A stretch of DNA of 64,000 nucleotides from Curtobacterium sp. PhB115 (GTDB taxonomy: Bacteria; Actinomycetota; Actinomycetes; Actinomycetales; Microbacteriaceae): positions 234,123 through 298,122 of the forward strand of contig NZ_RJKR01000008.1 of assembly GCF_003752025.1 (NCBI RefSeq), read 5' to 3'. The translations under genes were made by a program, and so were the position numbers. Positions within the stretch are counted from its first letter, which is position 1, and each line of letters begins with the position of its first letter. This document shows, in pieces, positions 25,462-33,623 of the stretch. Under the pieces are notes generated by a model that saw nothing but the letters and a program-made list of their open reading frames with translations, did no database searches and was not told the origin of the DNA.

Positions 25462-27477
25462 ATGAACAAGTACGTCTCGAGAGGGCTCTGGTTCGCCCTC
25501 TTCGTCGGCGGCCTCACGCTCGGAGGGACGGCTGCGGCGAACGCGGCCACGACCTCCGGCGCAGACGGCGCCGTGTCAGGAACACAGATCGCCCCCGCCG
25601 TGGACGCCCCGGTGTCCATCGGGGGCAACGCCCTCGGGCTGCTCGGCGACGCGGTGTCGTCGGTGACCACGCCCGCGGCGGCAGCGACTCCCTCCGCTCC
25701 CGCCGCTCCCTCCGCTCCTGCCGCTCCTGCCGCTCCTGCCGCTCCTGCCGCTCCCGCCGCGACCACGTCGGGGCAGGACGGCACGGCATCCGGCCCGCAG
25801 GTCGTGCCGGAAGTGACCGCGCCGGTGACGGCTTCCGGCAACGCGGTGGCCGTCGGTGGCGACGCGGTGTCGACCTCGACGCCCGCTGCTGCTTCGGCTG
25901 CTTCGGCTGCTTCGGCTGCTTCGGCTGCTTCGGCGGCTTCGGCGCCGAGCACCTCGGGGTCGGACGGGATCGCCTCCGGCACGCAGGTGGCCGGTGACGT
26001 GACCGCGCCGGTGACCGCCTCGGGCAACGCCGTGGCCGTCGGTGGTGATGCGGTGTCGACCTCGACGCCCGCTGCTGCTCCGGCTGCTGCTCCGGCGGAG
26101 CCGGTCGCTTCGGGCTCGAGCACGTCGGGCTCGGACGGCACCGCCTCGGGCACCCAGGTCGCCCCGACCGTGTCGGTCCCGGTGACGGTCTCCGGCAACG
26201 GGATCGGCGTCCTCGGCGACGGTTCGGCAACGGGTTCCGCGCCGGCAGCTCCGGCGGCCTCGACGCCCGCCAACGGCTCCGCGACCCCGGTCAGCACGTC
26301 CGGCGAGGACGGGCTCCTCTCCGGCACGCAGATCGGCGGTCTGGTCGACGTCCCGGTGACGATCGGCGGCAACGGGATCGGGCTGCTCGGTGACGGGACC
26401 TCGGCGGGCTCGGTGCCTGCTGCTGGTGCCGGCACCGGAACCGGTTCGGCTCCGGCTGCTGGTGGTTCGACGGATGGTTCGGACGGTACGGCGTCGGGGA
26501 CGCAGGTCACTCCGGTGGTCTCGGTTCCCGTGACGGTCGGTGGCAACGGGATCGGGCTGCTCGGTGACGGGACCTCGGCGGGCTCGGTGCCTGCTGCTGG
26601 TGCCGGCACCGGCACCGGTTCGGCTCCGGCTGCTGGTGGTTCGACGACGGATGGTTCGGACGGTACGGCGTCGGGGACGCAGGTCACTCCGGTGGTCTCG
26701 GTTCCCGTGACGGTCGGTGGTAACGGGATCGGGCTGCTCGGTGACGGCATGAGCACGGGCACCACGCCTGCTGCTGGTGGCACCGGCACGACCCCGACGA
26801 CCGGTGGCACCGCCAGCGGCGATGACGGAGTCCTCTCCGGCACCCAGGTCACTCCGGTGCTCAGCCTCCCGATCACCATCGGTGGCAACGGGATCGGCAT
26901 CGTCGGTGACGGCACGAGCACCACGACCCCGGCCACCGGCACCGACCCGGGCACCACGCCCGGCGACGGCACGGACCCGGGCACCACGCCTGGTGACGGC
27001 ACGGACCCGGGCACCACGCCTGGTGACGGCACGGACCCGGGCACCACGCCCGGCGACGGTACGGACCCGGGCACCACGCCTGGTGACGGCACGGACCCGG
27101 GCACCACGCCTGGTGACGGCACGGACCCGGGCACCACGCCTGGTGACGGCACCGACCCGGGCACCACGCCTGGTGACGGGAACGGTGCCGGCAACGGCAC
27201 CACGCCCGGCATCGTGACGACCCCCGCGACCGCGACCGGCGTCGACGGCGCGACCGGTGCCTCCCCGGCCGGTGTGGTGGCCACCACGACCGCCGTGACC
27301 AGCGGCGTCGCGACCATCGCCAGCACGATGGCCGACACGGTGGCAGCTGCCGCCGCCGGCACCGGGGCGACCGAGCTCGCCTACACGGGAGCGACCTCGC
27401 CGGTCGTCCCCGCCGGGTTCGCGCTGCTGCTGCTCCTCGCCGGAGCGGGCACGCTCGTGCTCCGTCGTCGGCACTGA
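25462..27477 (+). CDS. Long chaplin-like repeat protein with LAYTG sorting signal
   Basis: A 671-residue cell-surface protein. Signal peptide of about 28 residues ends TAAANA. Eight repeats of about 32 residues follow (residues about 33 to 485), each with the pattern DG-x-xSGTQ-x-P-x-V-x-x-PV-x-x-x-GN-x-x-G-x-x-GD. This resembles the chaplin domain of Streptomyces but lacks its paired cysteines. Repeats are joined by Ala/Pro or Gly/Thr linkers. Eight copies of TDPGTTPGDG (residues 494-573) form a wall-spanning stalk. The C-terminus has LAYTG (639-643), a hydrophobic helix and RRRH, the LAxTG signal used by class E sortases. An AGGAGC site precedes ATG. A surface coat or amyloid-like role is inferred from chaplins. 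Confidence 0.85.
   Translation: MNKYVSRGLWFALFVGGLTLGGTAAANAATTSGADGAVSGTQIAPAVDAPVSIGGNALGLLGDAVSSVTTPAAAATPSAPAAPSAPAAPAAPAAPAAPAATTSGQDGTASGPQVVPEVTAPVTASGNAVAVGGDAVSTSTPAAASAASAASAASAASAASAPSTSGSDGIASGTQVAGDVTAPVTASGNAVAVGGDAVSTSTPAAAPAAAPAEPVASGSSTSGSDGTASGTQVAPTVSVPVTVSGNGIGVLGDGSATGSAPAAPAASTPANGSATPVSTSGEDGLLSGTQIGGLVDVPVTIGGNGIGLLGDGTSAGSVPAAGAGTGTGSAPAAGGSTDGSDGTASGTQVTPVVSVPVTVGGNGIGLLGDGTSAGSVPAAGAGTGTGSAPAAGGSTTDGSDGTASGTQVTPVVSVPVTVGGNGIGLLGDGMSTGTTPAAGGTGTTPTTGGTASGDDGVLSGTQVTPVLSLPITIGGNGIGIVGDGTSTTTPATGTDPGTTPGDGTDPGTTPGDGTDPGTTPGDGTDPGTTPGDGTDPGTTPGDGTDPGTTPGDGTDPGTTPGDGTDPGTTPGDGNGAGNGTTPGIVTTPATATGVDGATGASPAGVVATTTAVTSGVATIASTMADTVAAAAAGTGATELAYTGATSPVVPAGFALLLLLAGAGTLVLRRRH
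26941..27180 (+). repeat. Eight tandem 30-base repeats inside the chaplin-like gene
   Basis: Exactly 240 bases in eight 30-base units encode TDPGTTPGDG each. Units differ only at synonymous positions (CCTGGT or CCCGGC; ACC or ACG; GGC or GGT or GGG), so copy number can vary by slippage without breaking the frame. Related runs of GCTGCTTCG (about 25890-25945) and GCTCCTGCC (about 25715-25755) occur in linkers of the same gene. Confidence 0.95.
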
Positions 27478-27486
27478 CCGGAGGTC

Positions 27487-27520
27487 GATGAGGGACGCCG
27501 CACCTGCGGCGCCCCTCATC
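27487..27520 (+). terminator. Terminator after the surface-protein gene
   Basis: Stem GATGAGGG(A)CGCCGC pairs with GCGGCG-CCCCTCATC around an ACCT loop, 10 bases after the stop codon; also placed to serve the convergent P-loop gene. Confidence 0.75.
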
Positions 27521-27538
27521 GCCGCGCCGGGCAACTGG

Positions 27539-28069
27539 CTACTGGGCGCGACCGACTACCTCGGCCGCGATCCGCTGCGCGACCTCGTCAGCCGGGACCG
27601 ACGTCGCGTCGACGACCTCGGCCTCGTCGTGCAGCCACGTTCGCGCCGCTTCCGCGTAGGCGTCGACGTACGCCTTCCGGAACACCGACGGACCCATGTA
27701 CGGGTCGTTCTGGATCCGCTCGACGAGCGTCGGACCGTCGACGTGGAGGACGAAGTGCCGGACGGGGACGCCGTAGGACTCGAGACCGGCGCTGATCTCC
27801 CGCCAGTACGCCTCGACCAGGACCGTCATCGGCATGATGAGCGGCCCGTCGATGTACTCGTGCACGCGTCGAGCGGTCTCGACCACGAGTGGCCGCCACG
27901 GGTCCCAGTGCTGGAAGTTGTCCGTCGTGGGCAACCCGGGTCGGACGTCCATCAGGACCTCGCCGATCTTCTCGGCGTCGAGCACCTGCGAGCCAGGGAG
28001 GAGCGGCTGCAGGAGGCGACTCGTCGTCGTCTTCCCCGCCCCGTGCGTCCCGTTCAGCCAGACGATCAC
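27539..28069 (-). CDS. P-loop ATPase/kinase-like protein
   Basis: A 176-residue nucleotide-binding protein. Walker A GTHGAGKTTT at residues 7-16 in VIVWLNGTHGAGKTTTSRLL, with a middle region of the kinase-like AAA_18/AAA_33 type (LDAEKIGEVLMDVRP, VLHVDGPTLVERI). Such proteins phosphorylate small molecules, including some antibiotics and sugars, but the substrate is not evident. It starts GTG 28069, overlapping by 4 bases the stop of a tiny upstream frame. Confidence 0.82.
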   Translation of the reverse strand: MIVWLNGTHGAGKTTTSRLLQPLLPGSQVLDAEKIGEVLMDVRPGLPTTDNFQHWDPWRPLVVETARRVHEYIDGPLIMPMTVLVEAYWREISAGLESYGVPVRHFVLHVDGPTLVERIQNDPYMGPSVFRKAYVDAYAEAARTWLHDEAEVVDATSVPADEVAQRIAAEVVGRAQ

Positions 28070-28185
28070 TGCCAGGCCTCGCTGGGATCGTCAGCGACGC
28101 ACGCCGCGAGGAGGGGGAGTAGCGCCAGGCATTCGCCCGCCGTCGTGATGAGCCGAGGGTTCCGCACGAGACGAGCATGCCTCAT
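28066..28185 (-). CDS. Possible 39-residue ORF coupled to the P-loop gene
   Basis: ATG 28185 opens a 39-residue frame (MRHARLVRNPRLITTAGECL) whose stop overlaps the downstream GTG as GTGA. No ribosome site or recognised family. It could be a translational coupler or the relic of a longer gene. Weak call. Confidence 0.22.
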   Translation of the reverse strand: MRHARLVRNPRLITTAGECLALLPLLAACVADDPSEAWQ

Positions 28186-28640
28186 CGGGGTCGGTCGGCC
28201 AGTCACGATCCGGCGACGACTCGGCCACCATCGGATGCTTGCCGAGCGGCGGACGCGCCCCGGGCCCGCGCCTGTTGCGCCCCGCCACGGGCATCGCGCC
28301 CCGAAGAGTCGGGGCGCAACGCCCGAGACGGGGTGCAACCCCGCCGACAGTTCGTGGGCACCGGAGGCCGTGAACTGTCGGCCGGGCCGAAAGTTGCCGA
28401 GGCCGAGGCCGAGGCTGCCGACGCCGCGGCGGCCGGCACCGACGCAACGGCACCGGCGACCGGCACCGGCAACGGCACCGGCGACCGGCGACCGGCACCG
28501 GCAACGGCACCGGCGACCGGCGACCGGCACCGGCACCGACGCCGACGCACCCGCACCCGCACCGGCACCGCACCGCGCCCGCAACCCCCGCGACGCCCCG
28601 TTACGCCGGCGCGACCGGCGCAACGTCACCGTCATGGGTG
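28186..28640. other. Gene-free stretch with GGCACCGGC low-complexity tract
   Basis: Frames here are compositional artefacts. From about 28430 to 28580 the sequence is built of degenerate GGCACCGGCAACGGC / GACCGGC units with few A or T. A dyad, AACTTTCGGCC near 28385-28400 repeating the GGCCGTGAACTGTCGG word, is minor. TATCGT (28646-28651) at the end is the likely -10 of the riboswitch transcript. Confidence 0.6.
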
Positions 28641-28664
28641 TGGGGTATCGTTCGGACTACGCAA

Positions 28665-28793
28665 GCGCTCCGGGGTCGGTGCAAGTCCGAACCGGTGGTG
28701 ACAGTCCACGAACTGACGACGGGTGCAGACCCGCCAGATGTTGATCCGGTGAAACTCCGGGACCGACGGTGAAAGTCCGGATGGGAGGCGCGC
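28665..28793 (+). promoter_or_regulatory. FMN riboswitch (RFN element)
   Basis: The conserved RFN blocks occur in order: GGGGTCGGTGCAAGTCC (about 28672), AACCGGTGGTGACAGTCC (about 28689), GATCCGGTGAAACTCCGG (about 28743), ACCGACGGTGAAAGTCCG (about 28762) and the closing GATGGGAGGCGC. A variable arm lies between. It binds flavin mononucleotide and reduces riboflavin gene expression. It ends about 94 bases before ribE; control of translation initiation is likely, because no long U-tract follows (inference). Confidence 0.95.
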
Positions 28794-28886
28794 TGGCGGA
28801 CGAGACGTGACCACTCGTGTGGCGCGACCCGTCCGTCGATGCCGACGATCGTCGAACGCCCCCGGAGTCCCGTTGAGAGGACACCA

Positions 28887-29540
28887 GTGTTCACCGGCAT
28901 CATCGAGGAACTCGGCACCGTCACCGCCGTCGAGCAGCACGGCGACTCCGTCGCGCTCACCGTCCGCGGTCCGATCGTCCTGCAGGACGCCCACCACGGC
29001 GACTCCATCGCCACGAGCGGCGTCTGCCTGACCGTCGTCGAGCAGACCCCGGAGACCTTCACGGCCTTCGTCATGAAGCAGACGCTCGACATGAGCGCCC
29101 ACGGTTCGCTCCAGGTGGGGGACCGCCTCAACCTCGAGCGCGCGGCGTCGGTCGGGGACCGCCTCGGCGGGCACATCGTGCAGGGGCACATCGACGGCAC
29201 CGCGACGGTGCTCGAGACGGCGGACGGAGACGGCTGGCGGCGGGTGCGGTTCGCGCTCACGCCCGAGCTCAGCCCGCTCGTGGTCGACAAGGGGTCCATC
29301 GCACTCGACGGCGTCTCCCTCACCGTGAGTGCGGTCTCGTCCGAGGACACCGATCCGTCAGCCGCGTGGTTCGAGGTGAACCTCATCCCGGAGACCCTCG
29401 AGGCAACGACCCTCGGTGCACGCGTCCCCGGCGACCGCGTGAACGTCGAGACCGACGTCCTGGCACGACACGTCCGGCGCATGCTCCGGCTCGACGCCGC
29501 CGCGCGTCCGCTGGAGAGCGTCGGATCGGAGGCCCGGTGA
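28887..29540 (+). CDS. ribE: Riboflavin synthase, alpha subunit
   Basis: A 217-residue enzyme that dismutates two 6,7-dimethyl-8-ribityllumazine molecules to riboflavin. It starts with the invariant FTGIIEE, here from GTG 28887 after GAGAGGAC, and has two lumazine-binding barrels (SGVCLTV in the first, LDGVSLTV in the second). First gene of ribE-ribB-ribH under the FMN riboswitch; ribD, often first in such operons, is absent here. Confidence 0.95.
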   Translation: MFTGIIEELGTVTAVEQHGDSVALTVRGPIVLQDAHHGDSIATSGVCLTVVEQTPETFTAFVMKQTLDMSAHGSLQVGDRLNLERAASVGDRLGGHIVQGHIDGTATVLETADGDGWRRVRFALTPELSPLVVDKGSIALDGVSLTVSAVSSEDTDPSAAWFEVNLIPETLEATTLGARVPGDRVNVETDVLARHVRRMLRLDAAARPLESVGSEAR

Positions 29541-30229
29541 TGGTCGCCGAGATCGGCTCGGTCCCGCAGACCCTCGCTCCTTCGAGCATCGAGGACGCGA
29601 TCGCGTCGGTGGCGGCCGGGCGCCCGGTGATCGTCGTCGACGACGAGGACCGCGAGAACGAGGGGGACGTCATCCTCGCGGCGGAACTCGCGACACCCGA
29701 GTGGATCGCGTGGACCGTCGCGCACTCGTCGGGGTTCATCTGCGCCCCGGTCAGCGCCGCGATCGCGGACGCACTCGACCTGCCCCCGATGGTCCAGCAC
29801 AACGAGGACGTCCGCGGCACCGCCTACACGGTGACGGTCGACGCCGCCGTCGGGGTGACCACCGGCATCAGTGCGCACGACCGTGCCCGGACGCTGCGGG
29901 TCCTCGCCGACCCGGGGTCCGTGCGGGACGACCTCCACCGACCCGGCCACGTGGTGCCCCTGCGCGCCCGACCGGGCGGGGTCCGCGAGCGTGCGGGCCA
30001 CACCGAAGCAGCGATCGAGCTCGTCACGGCAGCAGGGCTCCGGCCCGCTGCGGCGATCTGCGAGATCGTCGACGAGGACGGCAGCATGATGCGGCTGCCG
30101 GCGCTCGTCGCACTCGGGGCGCGCGAGGGCGTGCCCGTCATCACCATCGCCGCCCTCGTCGAGTGGCTGGACGCGGCAGACCGGGCAGCGGCAGCAGCTG
30201 CCGCGCCCACGGAAGGAACGACACGATGA
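29540..30229 (+). CDS. ribB: 3,4-dihydroxy-2-butanone 4-phosphate synthase
   Basis: A 229-residue enzyme making the four-carbon unit for lumazine from ribulose 5-phosphate. [22 protein letters not shown] and GHTEAAIEL are the metal- and substrate-binding signatures. Unlike the common actinobacterial RibBA, there is no GTP cyclohydrolase II domain: the protein ends after the DHBPS domain with an Ala-rich tail. ATG 29540 shares one base with the ribE stop (TGATG). Confidence 0.93.
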   Translation: MVAEIGSVPQTLAPSSIEDAIASVAAGRPVIVVDDEDRENEGDVILAAELATPEWIAWTVAHSSGFICAPVSAAIADALDLPPMVQHNEDVRGTAYTVTVDAAVGVTTGISAHDRARTLRVLADPGSVRDDLHRPGHVVPLRARPGGVRERAGHTEAAIELVTAAGLRPAAAICEIVDEDGSMMRLPALVALGAREGVPVITIAALVEWLDAADRAAAAAAAPTEGTTR

Positions 30230-30705
30230 GCGGAGCAGGCGCGGCAGACCGCGACCCCGTCGACGGCACCGGGATCCGGGTGGCCATCGTCGCCGGACAG
30301 TGGCACGACACCATCGCGGCGGGGCTCCTCGCCGGGGCACAGCGCGAGGTCGAACGGCTCGGCGCCACCGCCGAGGTCATCCCCGTCCCGGGCAGCTTCG
30401 AGCTGCCCGTCGTCGCGAAGACCGCGCTCGAGGCGGGCTTCGACGCGGCGGTCGCGCTCGGCGTGATCATCCGCGGCGGCACCCCGCACTTCGAGTACGT
30501 CTCCGACGCTGCCACGAGCGGGCTCACCCGCGTGGCGATCGACACCGGCAAGCCCGTCGGGTTCGGTGTGCTCACGCTGGACGACGAGCAGCAGGGACTC
30601 GACCGGGCGGGCCTGCCAGGGTCGAAGGAGGACAAGGGTGCCGAGGCCGTGCACGCCGCGGTCGCGACGGCGGTGACGCTCCGCGCGCTGCGCGTCCTCG
30701 CGTAG
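30226..30705 (+). CDS. ribH: 6,7-dimethyl-8-ribityllumazine synthase
   Basis: A 159-residue enzyme joining the butanone phosphate to the pyrimidine precursor. [29 protein letters not shown] (with the active-site His) and [11 protein letters not shown] are diagnostic. It overlaps ribB by 4 bases and is followed by a perfect terminator. Confidence 0.96.
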   Translation: MSGAGAADRDPVDGTGIRVAIVAGQWHDTIAAGLLAGAQREVERLGATAEVIPVPGSFELPVVAKTALEAGFDAAVALGVIIRGGTPHFEYVSDAATSGLTRVAIDTGKPVGFGVLTLDDEQQGLDRAGLPGSKEDKGAEAVHAAVATAVTLRALRVLA

Positions 30706-30740
30706 CGCGCGGAACCTGGTTCCCGACACGGCGCTGGCAC

Positions 30741-30782
30741 GCAGAACGGCCCCGCACCTCGAGAGGTGCGGGGCCGTTCTGC
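30741..30782. terminator. Bidirectional terminator after ribH
   Basis: Exact 20-base arms (30741-30760, 30763-30782) around a 2-base loop, starting GCAGAACGGCCCCGCACC, between ribH (+) and the 56-residue membrane protein gene (-). Confidence 0.9.
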
Positions 30783-30796
30783 ATGGTGCGGGCTGG

Positions 30797-30967
30797 TTAC
30801 CGCTTGCCGAACACGTGGATCGGCAGGAAGAACGAGAGGGTCATCAGGATCAGGCCGCCCATGAAGATGAACGCCTGGCCGGAGTCGACCTGGAACGCGA
30901 ACCCGAACAGGTACATCGACACCAGCAGCAGCAGGATCGAGAAAACAGCGGCGATGACGCGGCCCAC
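30797..30967 (-). CDS. 56-residue two-helix membrane protein
   Basis: GTG 30967 opens a 56-residue protein with two hydrophobic helices (VIAAVFSILLLLVSMYLFGF and FIFMGGLILMTLSFFLPIHV) ending FGKR. CGGAGGT lies 8 bases before the start. Frame, composition and ribosome site support a real gene although it is short. It lies immediately downstream of a TetR regulator on the same strand. No family is recognised. Confidence 0.7.
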   Translation of the reverse strand: MGRVIAAVFSILLLLVSMYLFGFAFQVDSGQAFIFMGGLILMTLSFFLPIHVFGKR

Positions 30968-31033
30968 GGGATACCTCCGGGTGTCGACGAGTGGAACGAC
31001 GCCAAGTCTATCCCCAGGAACGGGGATGGTCGT

Positions 31034-31582
31034 TCACGCGCCGGGCTTCGTCGCGATCAGGCGGTCGACGACGCCGAGCAGCGCCTCCATGTCGACGGTG
31101 CTGCGCTTCGGTCGCCCGTCGCTCGCGGCACCGAGGGAGGCCTGGTGGTACAGCCCGTCGCCGAGGAGTTTGACGGCCTGCGCGGTCGGCTCGTCGCCGA
31201 GGGCGTCGACGAGGGTCGCGAGCCAGGCGTTCTCGGTGTCGTCCAGGGTCCGGCCGGCCTCTTCGTACCCCGCCTGCTGCAGGCGGCTGGCGGCGAGGAG
31301 CGCGAGGTCGAGCTCGCTGCCCACGAAGAGGCAGTTGCGGACGAAGTACCGGGCGGCGCCGTCCTCGGCGTCGGCCATGCGGTCGACGTCGATCGCGGAG
31401 AGGTCGGAGAGCCGCTCGCAGAGGCCCTCGACCAGTGCGGCCTTCGAACCGAAGTGGTACAGCAGTCCGCCCTTGGAGACGCCCGCTCGTGCGGCGACGG
31501 CGTCGAGCGTGGCGGGACGCTCGCCTTCCTCGCACACGATGGCGACGAAGCTGTCGAGGACGCGGTCGCGGGCACTGGCCAT
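31034..31582 (-). CDS. TetR/AcrR-family regulator
   Basis: A 182-residue repressor with the HTH ATLDAVAARAGVSKGGLLYHFGSKAALVEGL and an alpha-helical ligand domain. It stands between the sugar ABC operon terminator and the 56-residue membrane protein, which may be a target or cotranscribed partner. ATG 31582 agrees with the family start; longer frames upstream run through the ABC permease region. Confidence 0.9.
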   Translation of the reverse strand: MASARDRVLDSFVAIVCEEGERPATLDAVAARAGVSKGGLLYHFGSKAALVEGLCERLSDLSAIDVDRMADAEDGAARYFVRNCLFVGSELDLALLAASRLQQAGYEEAGRTLDDTENAWLATLVDALGDEPTAQAVKLLGDGLYHQASLGAASDGRPKRSTVDMEALLGVVDRLIATKPGA

Positions 31583-31616
31583 GCGCACGAGTCTAGGAGG
31601 AGTTGCGCACGAGCAG

Positions 31617-31652
31617 GTGCAGGCGTCGCGGGCCGTCCCGCGACGCCTGCAC
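31617..31652 (-). terminator. Terminator of the sugar ABC operon
   Basis: Exact 16-base arms GTGCAGGCGTCGCGGG and its complement around CCGT, 26 bases after the stop of the MalG-type permease gene. Confidence 0.85.
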
Positions 31653-31677
31653 CCTGCCGGTCGGGGTGCTCGGCCGT

Positions 31678-32592
31678 TCAGCCCTTCAGCGCTCCGGCGG
31701 CGATGTTGGCGATGAAGTGCCGCGAGCCGATGATGAACACGCCGATGAGCGGGAACACGCTGATCACGGCTCCGGCCATCACCGCCCCGAGGTCGGTCGC
31801 GTTCACCGAGCTCAGTCCGGCCAGGGCCACCTGCAGGGTCTGCCCCTTCGGGTCGATGAGGACGATGAGCGGCCAGACGTAGTCGTTCCAGGCGGTGATG
31901 AAGGTGAAGATGCCGAGGAACGCGAGGCCTCCACGGAGCATCGGGACCGCCACCGCCCACCAGGTCCGGAAGAAGCCCGCTCCGTCCACCCGTGCCGAGT
32001 CGATGACCTCGTTCGGGATCGACGAGGTGGCGAACTGCCGGAGCAGGAAGATGCCGAACGCGTTCGCCGCCCCCGGGATGATGAGCGCCTGCAGGCCACC
32101 GATCCACCCGAGGTGCGCCATGAGCACGAAGCTCGGCACCAGCGACAGGCTGCCCGGCACCAGGAACGTGGCGAGCATGACCGTGAACAGCGTCCGTTTG
32201 AAGGGGAACTCGTACTTCGCGAACGCGAACGCGGCGAGCGAGTCGAACAGCATGACCAGGACAGCCGTGCTGCCGGCCACGAGCACCGTGTTGAGGAGCG
32301 CCCGCAGCATGTCGACGTTGCTGAACACGGACGCCACGTTCGCGAGGGCGTTGTCCCCGAACCAGAGCGACGGCGGGTACCCGAAGATCTCGGCGTTCGT
32401 GGACGTCGACATCACGAGCAGCCACCAGAACGGGAAGATCGACAGCAGCACCCCGACGATCAGGCAGAGGTGCGTGACGGCGGTCCCGAGCCAGCCGCGG
32501 CGGAACCCGCGGCCACGGTCGTTCCCCGCCGCCCCCGGTCGCCCGAGTGCCGCGGCGGTGTTGGTCGTCGTCGTGGTCGGTGTCGCGGTCAT
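31678..32592 (-). CDS. Carbohydrate ABC transporter permease, MalG type
   Basis: A 304-residue inner-membrane subunit with six helices and the EAA loop SARVDGAGFFRTWWAVAVPML that contacts the ATPase. An extended Thr-rich N-terminus precedes helix 1. Last gene of the binding protein-MalF-MalG operon; its start overlaps the previous gene by 4 bases. No ATPase gene is present, so a shared MsiK-like ATPase elsewhere probably energises it (inference from other actinobacteria). Confidence 0.93.
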   Translation of the reverse strand: MTATPTTTTTNTAAALGRPGAAGNDRGRGFRRGWLGTAVTHLCLIVGVLLSIFPFWWLLVMSTSTNAEIFGYPPSLWFGDNALANVASVFSNVDMLRALLNTVLVAGSTAVLVMLFDSLAAFAFAKYEFPFKRTLFTVMLATFLVPGSLSLVPSFVLMAHLGWIGGLQALIIPGAANAFGIFLLRQFATSSIPNEVIDSARVDGAGFFRTWWAVAVPMLRGGLAFLGIFTFITAWNDYVWPLIVLIDPKGQTLQVALAGLSSVNATDLGAVMAGAVISVFPLIGVFIIGSRHFIANIAAGALKG

Positions 32593-33623
32593 GCGTCGAC
32601 CCCCTTCGTGCTGGTGCGGACGGTGCGGGGCGCGCGGAGTCGTCGTGGGGTCTTCAGGCCGTCGCGTTCACTGAGCAGACGCCAGTTGATGATCGCGAAC
32701 ACCACGGAGAACAGGAACAGCACCCAGGCGATGGCCGAGCCGTACCCGAAGTCGAACTGGTTGAACGCCTGTTCGTACTGGTAGAGCACGATCGTCATGC
32801 CGGCTTCGTCTGGGCCGCCCACCGCTTGTCCGTTGAACAGGATCTGCGGCTCCGTGAAGAGGCCAAGGCCACCGATCGTCGACGTGATGAGGGTGAACAG
32901 GATCACCGGGCGCAGGAGCGGAACGGTGATGCGCGAGAAGATCTGCCACGCGTTCGCGCCGTCGACCTTCGCGGCGTCGTACAACTCCGTGGAGATGGCC
33001 TGCAGTCCGGCCAGGTAGATGATCGCGTTGTAGCCCGTCCAGCGCCAGATCACCATCACCGAGATCGTGACCTTGACGCCCCAGTACGAGGACAGCCACC
33101 CGACCGGATCCGCTCCGAGTGCGCGCAGTGCGGCGTTCACGAGTCCGAAGCCGTCGGAGAACACCGATCCGAAGACGATCGCCATCGCGACCATGCTCGT
33201 GACGTTCGGCACGAAGAACGCGACGCGGTAGAAGCCCTTGGCCCGGATGTTGCCGTGCAGCAGGAACGCGAGCACGAGCGCGAGGAAGAGCATCGGGATG
33301 GTCGACATGATCCAGATGAGGAACGTGTTGCCGACGGCGTTCCAGAACCGCGGGTCGCCGAGCAGGTACTGGTACTGGGCCAGACCGACGAACGCTGGGG
33401 AGCCCACCCCGTCCCAGTCGGTGAACGACAACACGATCGAGAACACGATCGGGAACAGCCCGAACACCAGGAAGAGCACGTAGAACGGCGCGATCGCGAC
33501 GTACTGCGGCCAGAACCGGCGGAGCCCGAACCGCTTGCCGGTCGCGGCGGTGGTGATGGAGGACGTCGGGGTCCCGACGACCGCGGGGATGCTCGTGGTC
33601 GGTGGTGCCTGCTTGGTGCTCAT
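32589..33623 (-). CDS. Carbohydrate ABC transporter permease, MalF type
   Basis: A 344-residue membrane subunit. ATG 33623 gives a polar N-terminus and then six or more helices; the EAA loop reads AKVDGANAWQIFSRITVPLL. It overlaps its upstream neighbour and downstream partner by 4 bases each, so all three proteins are translated as a coupled unit. Confidence 0.93.
   Translation of the reverse strand: MSTKQAPPTTSIPAVVGTPTSSITTAATGKRFGLRRFWPQYVAIAPFYVLFLVFGLFPIVFSIVLSFTDWDGVGSPAFVGLAQYQYLLGDPRFWNAVGNTFLIWIMSTIPMLFLALVLAFLLHGNIRAKGFYRVAFFVPNVTSMVAMAIVFGSVFSDGFGLVNAALRALGADPVGWLSSYWGVKVTISVMVIWRWTGYNAIIYLAGLQAISTELYDAAKVDGANAWQIFSRITVPLLRPVILFTLITSTIGGLGLFTEPQILFNGQAVGGPDEAGMTIVLYQYEQAFNQFDFGYGSAIAWVLFLFSVVFAIINWRLLSERDGLKTPRRLRAPRTVRTSTKGVDA

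Noticed and set aside
26941..27180. Regular 30-base repeats as a CRISPR array
   Set aside because: The units are contiguous without spacers and lie in frame within a surface-protein gene.
25434..27362. Long antisense frame (over 600 codons) opposite the chaplin-like gene
   Set aside because: It mirrors the repetitive, GC-rich sense gene; its translation is only Pro/Val/Ser repeats, without signal, start site or domain.
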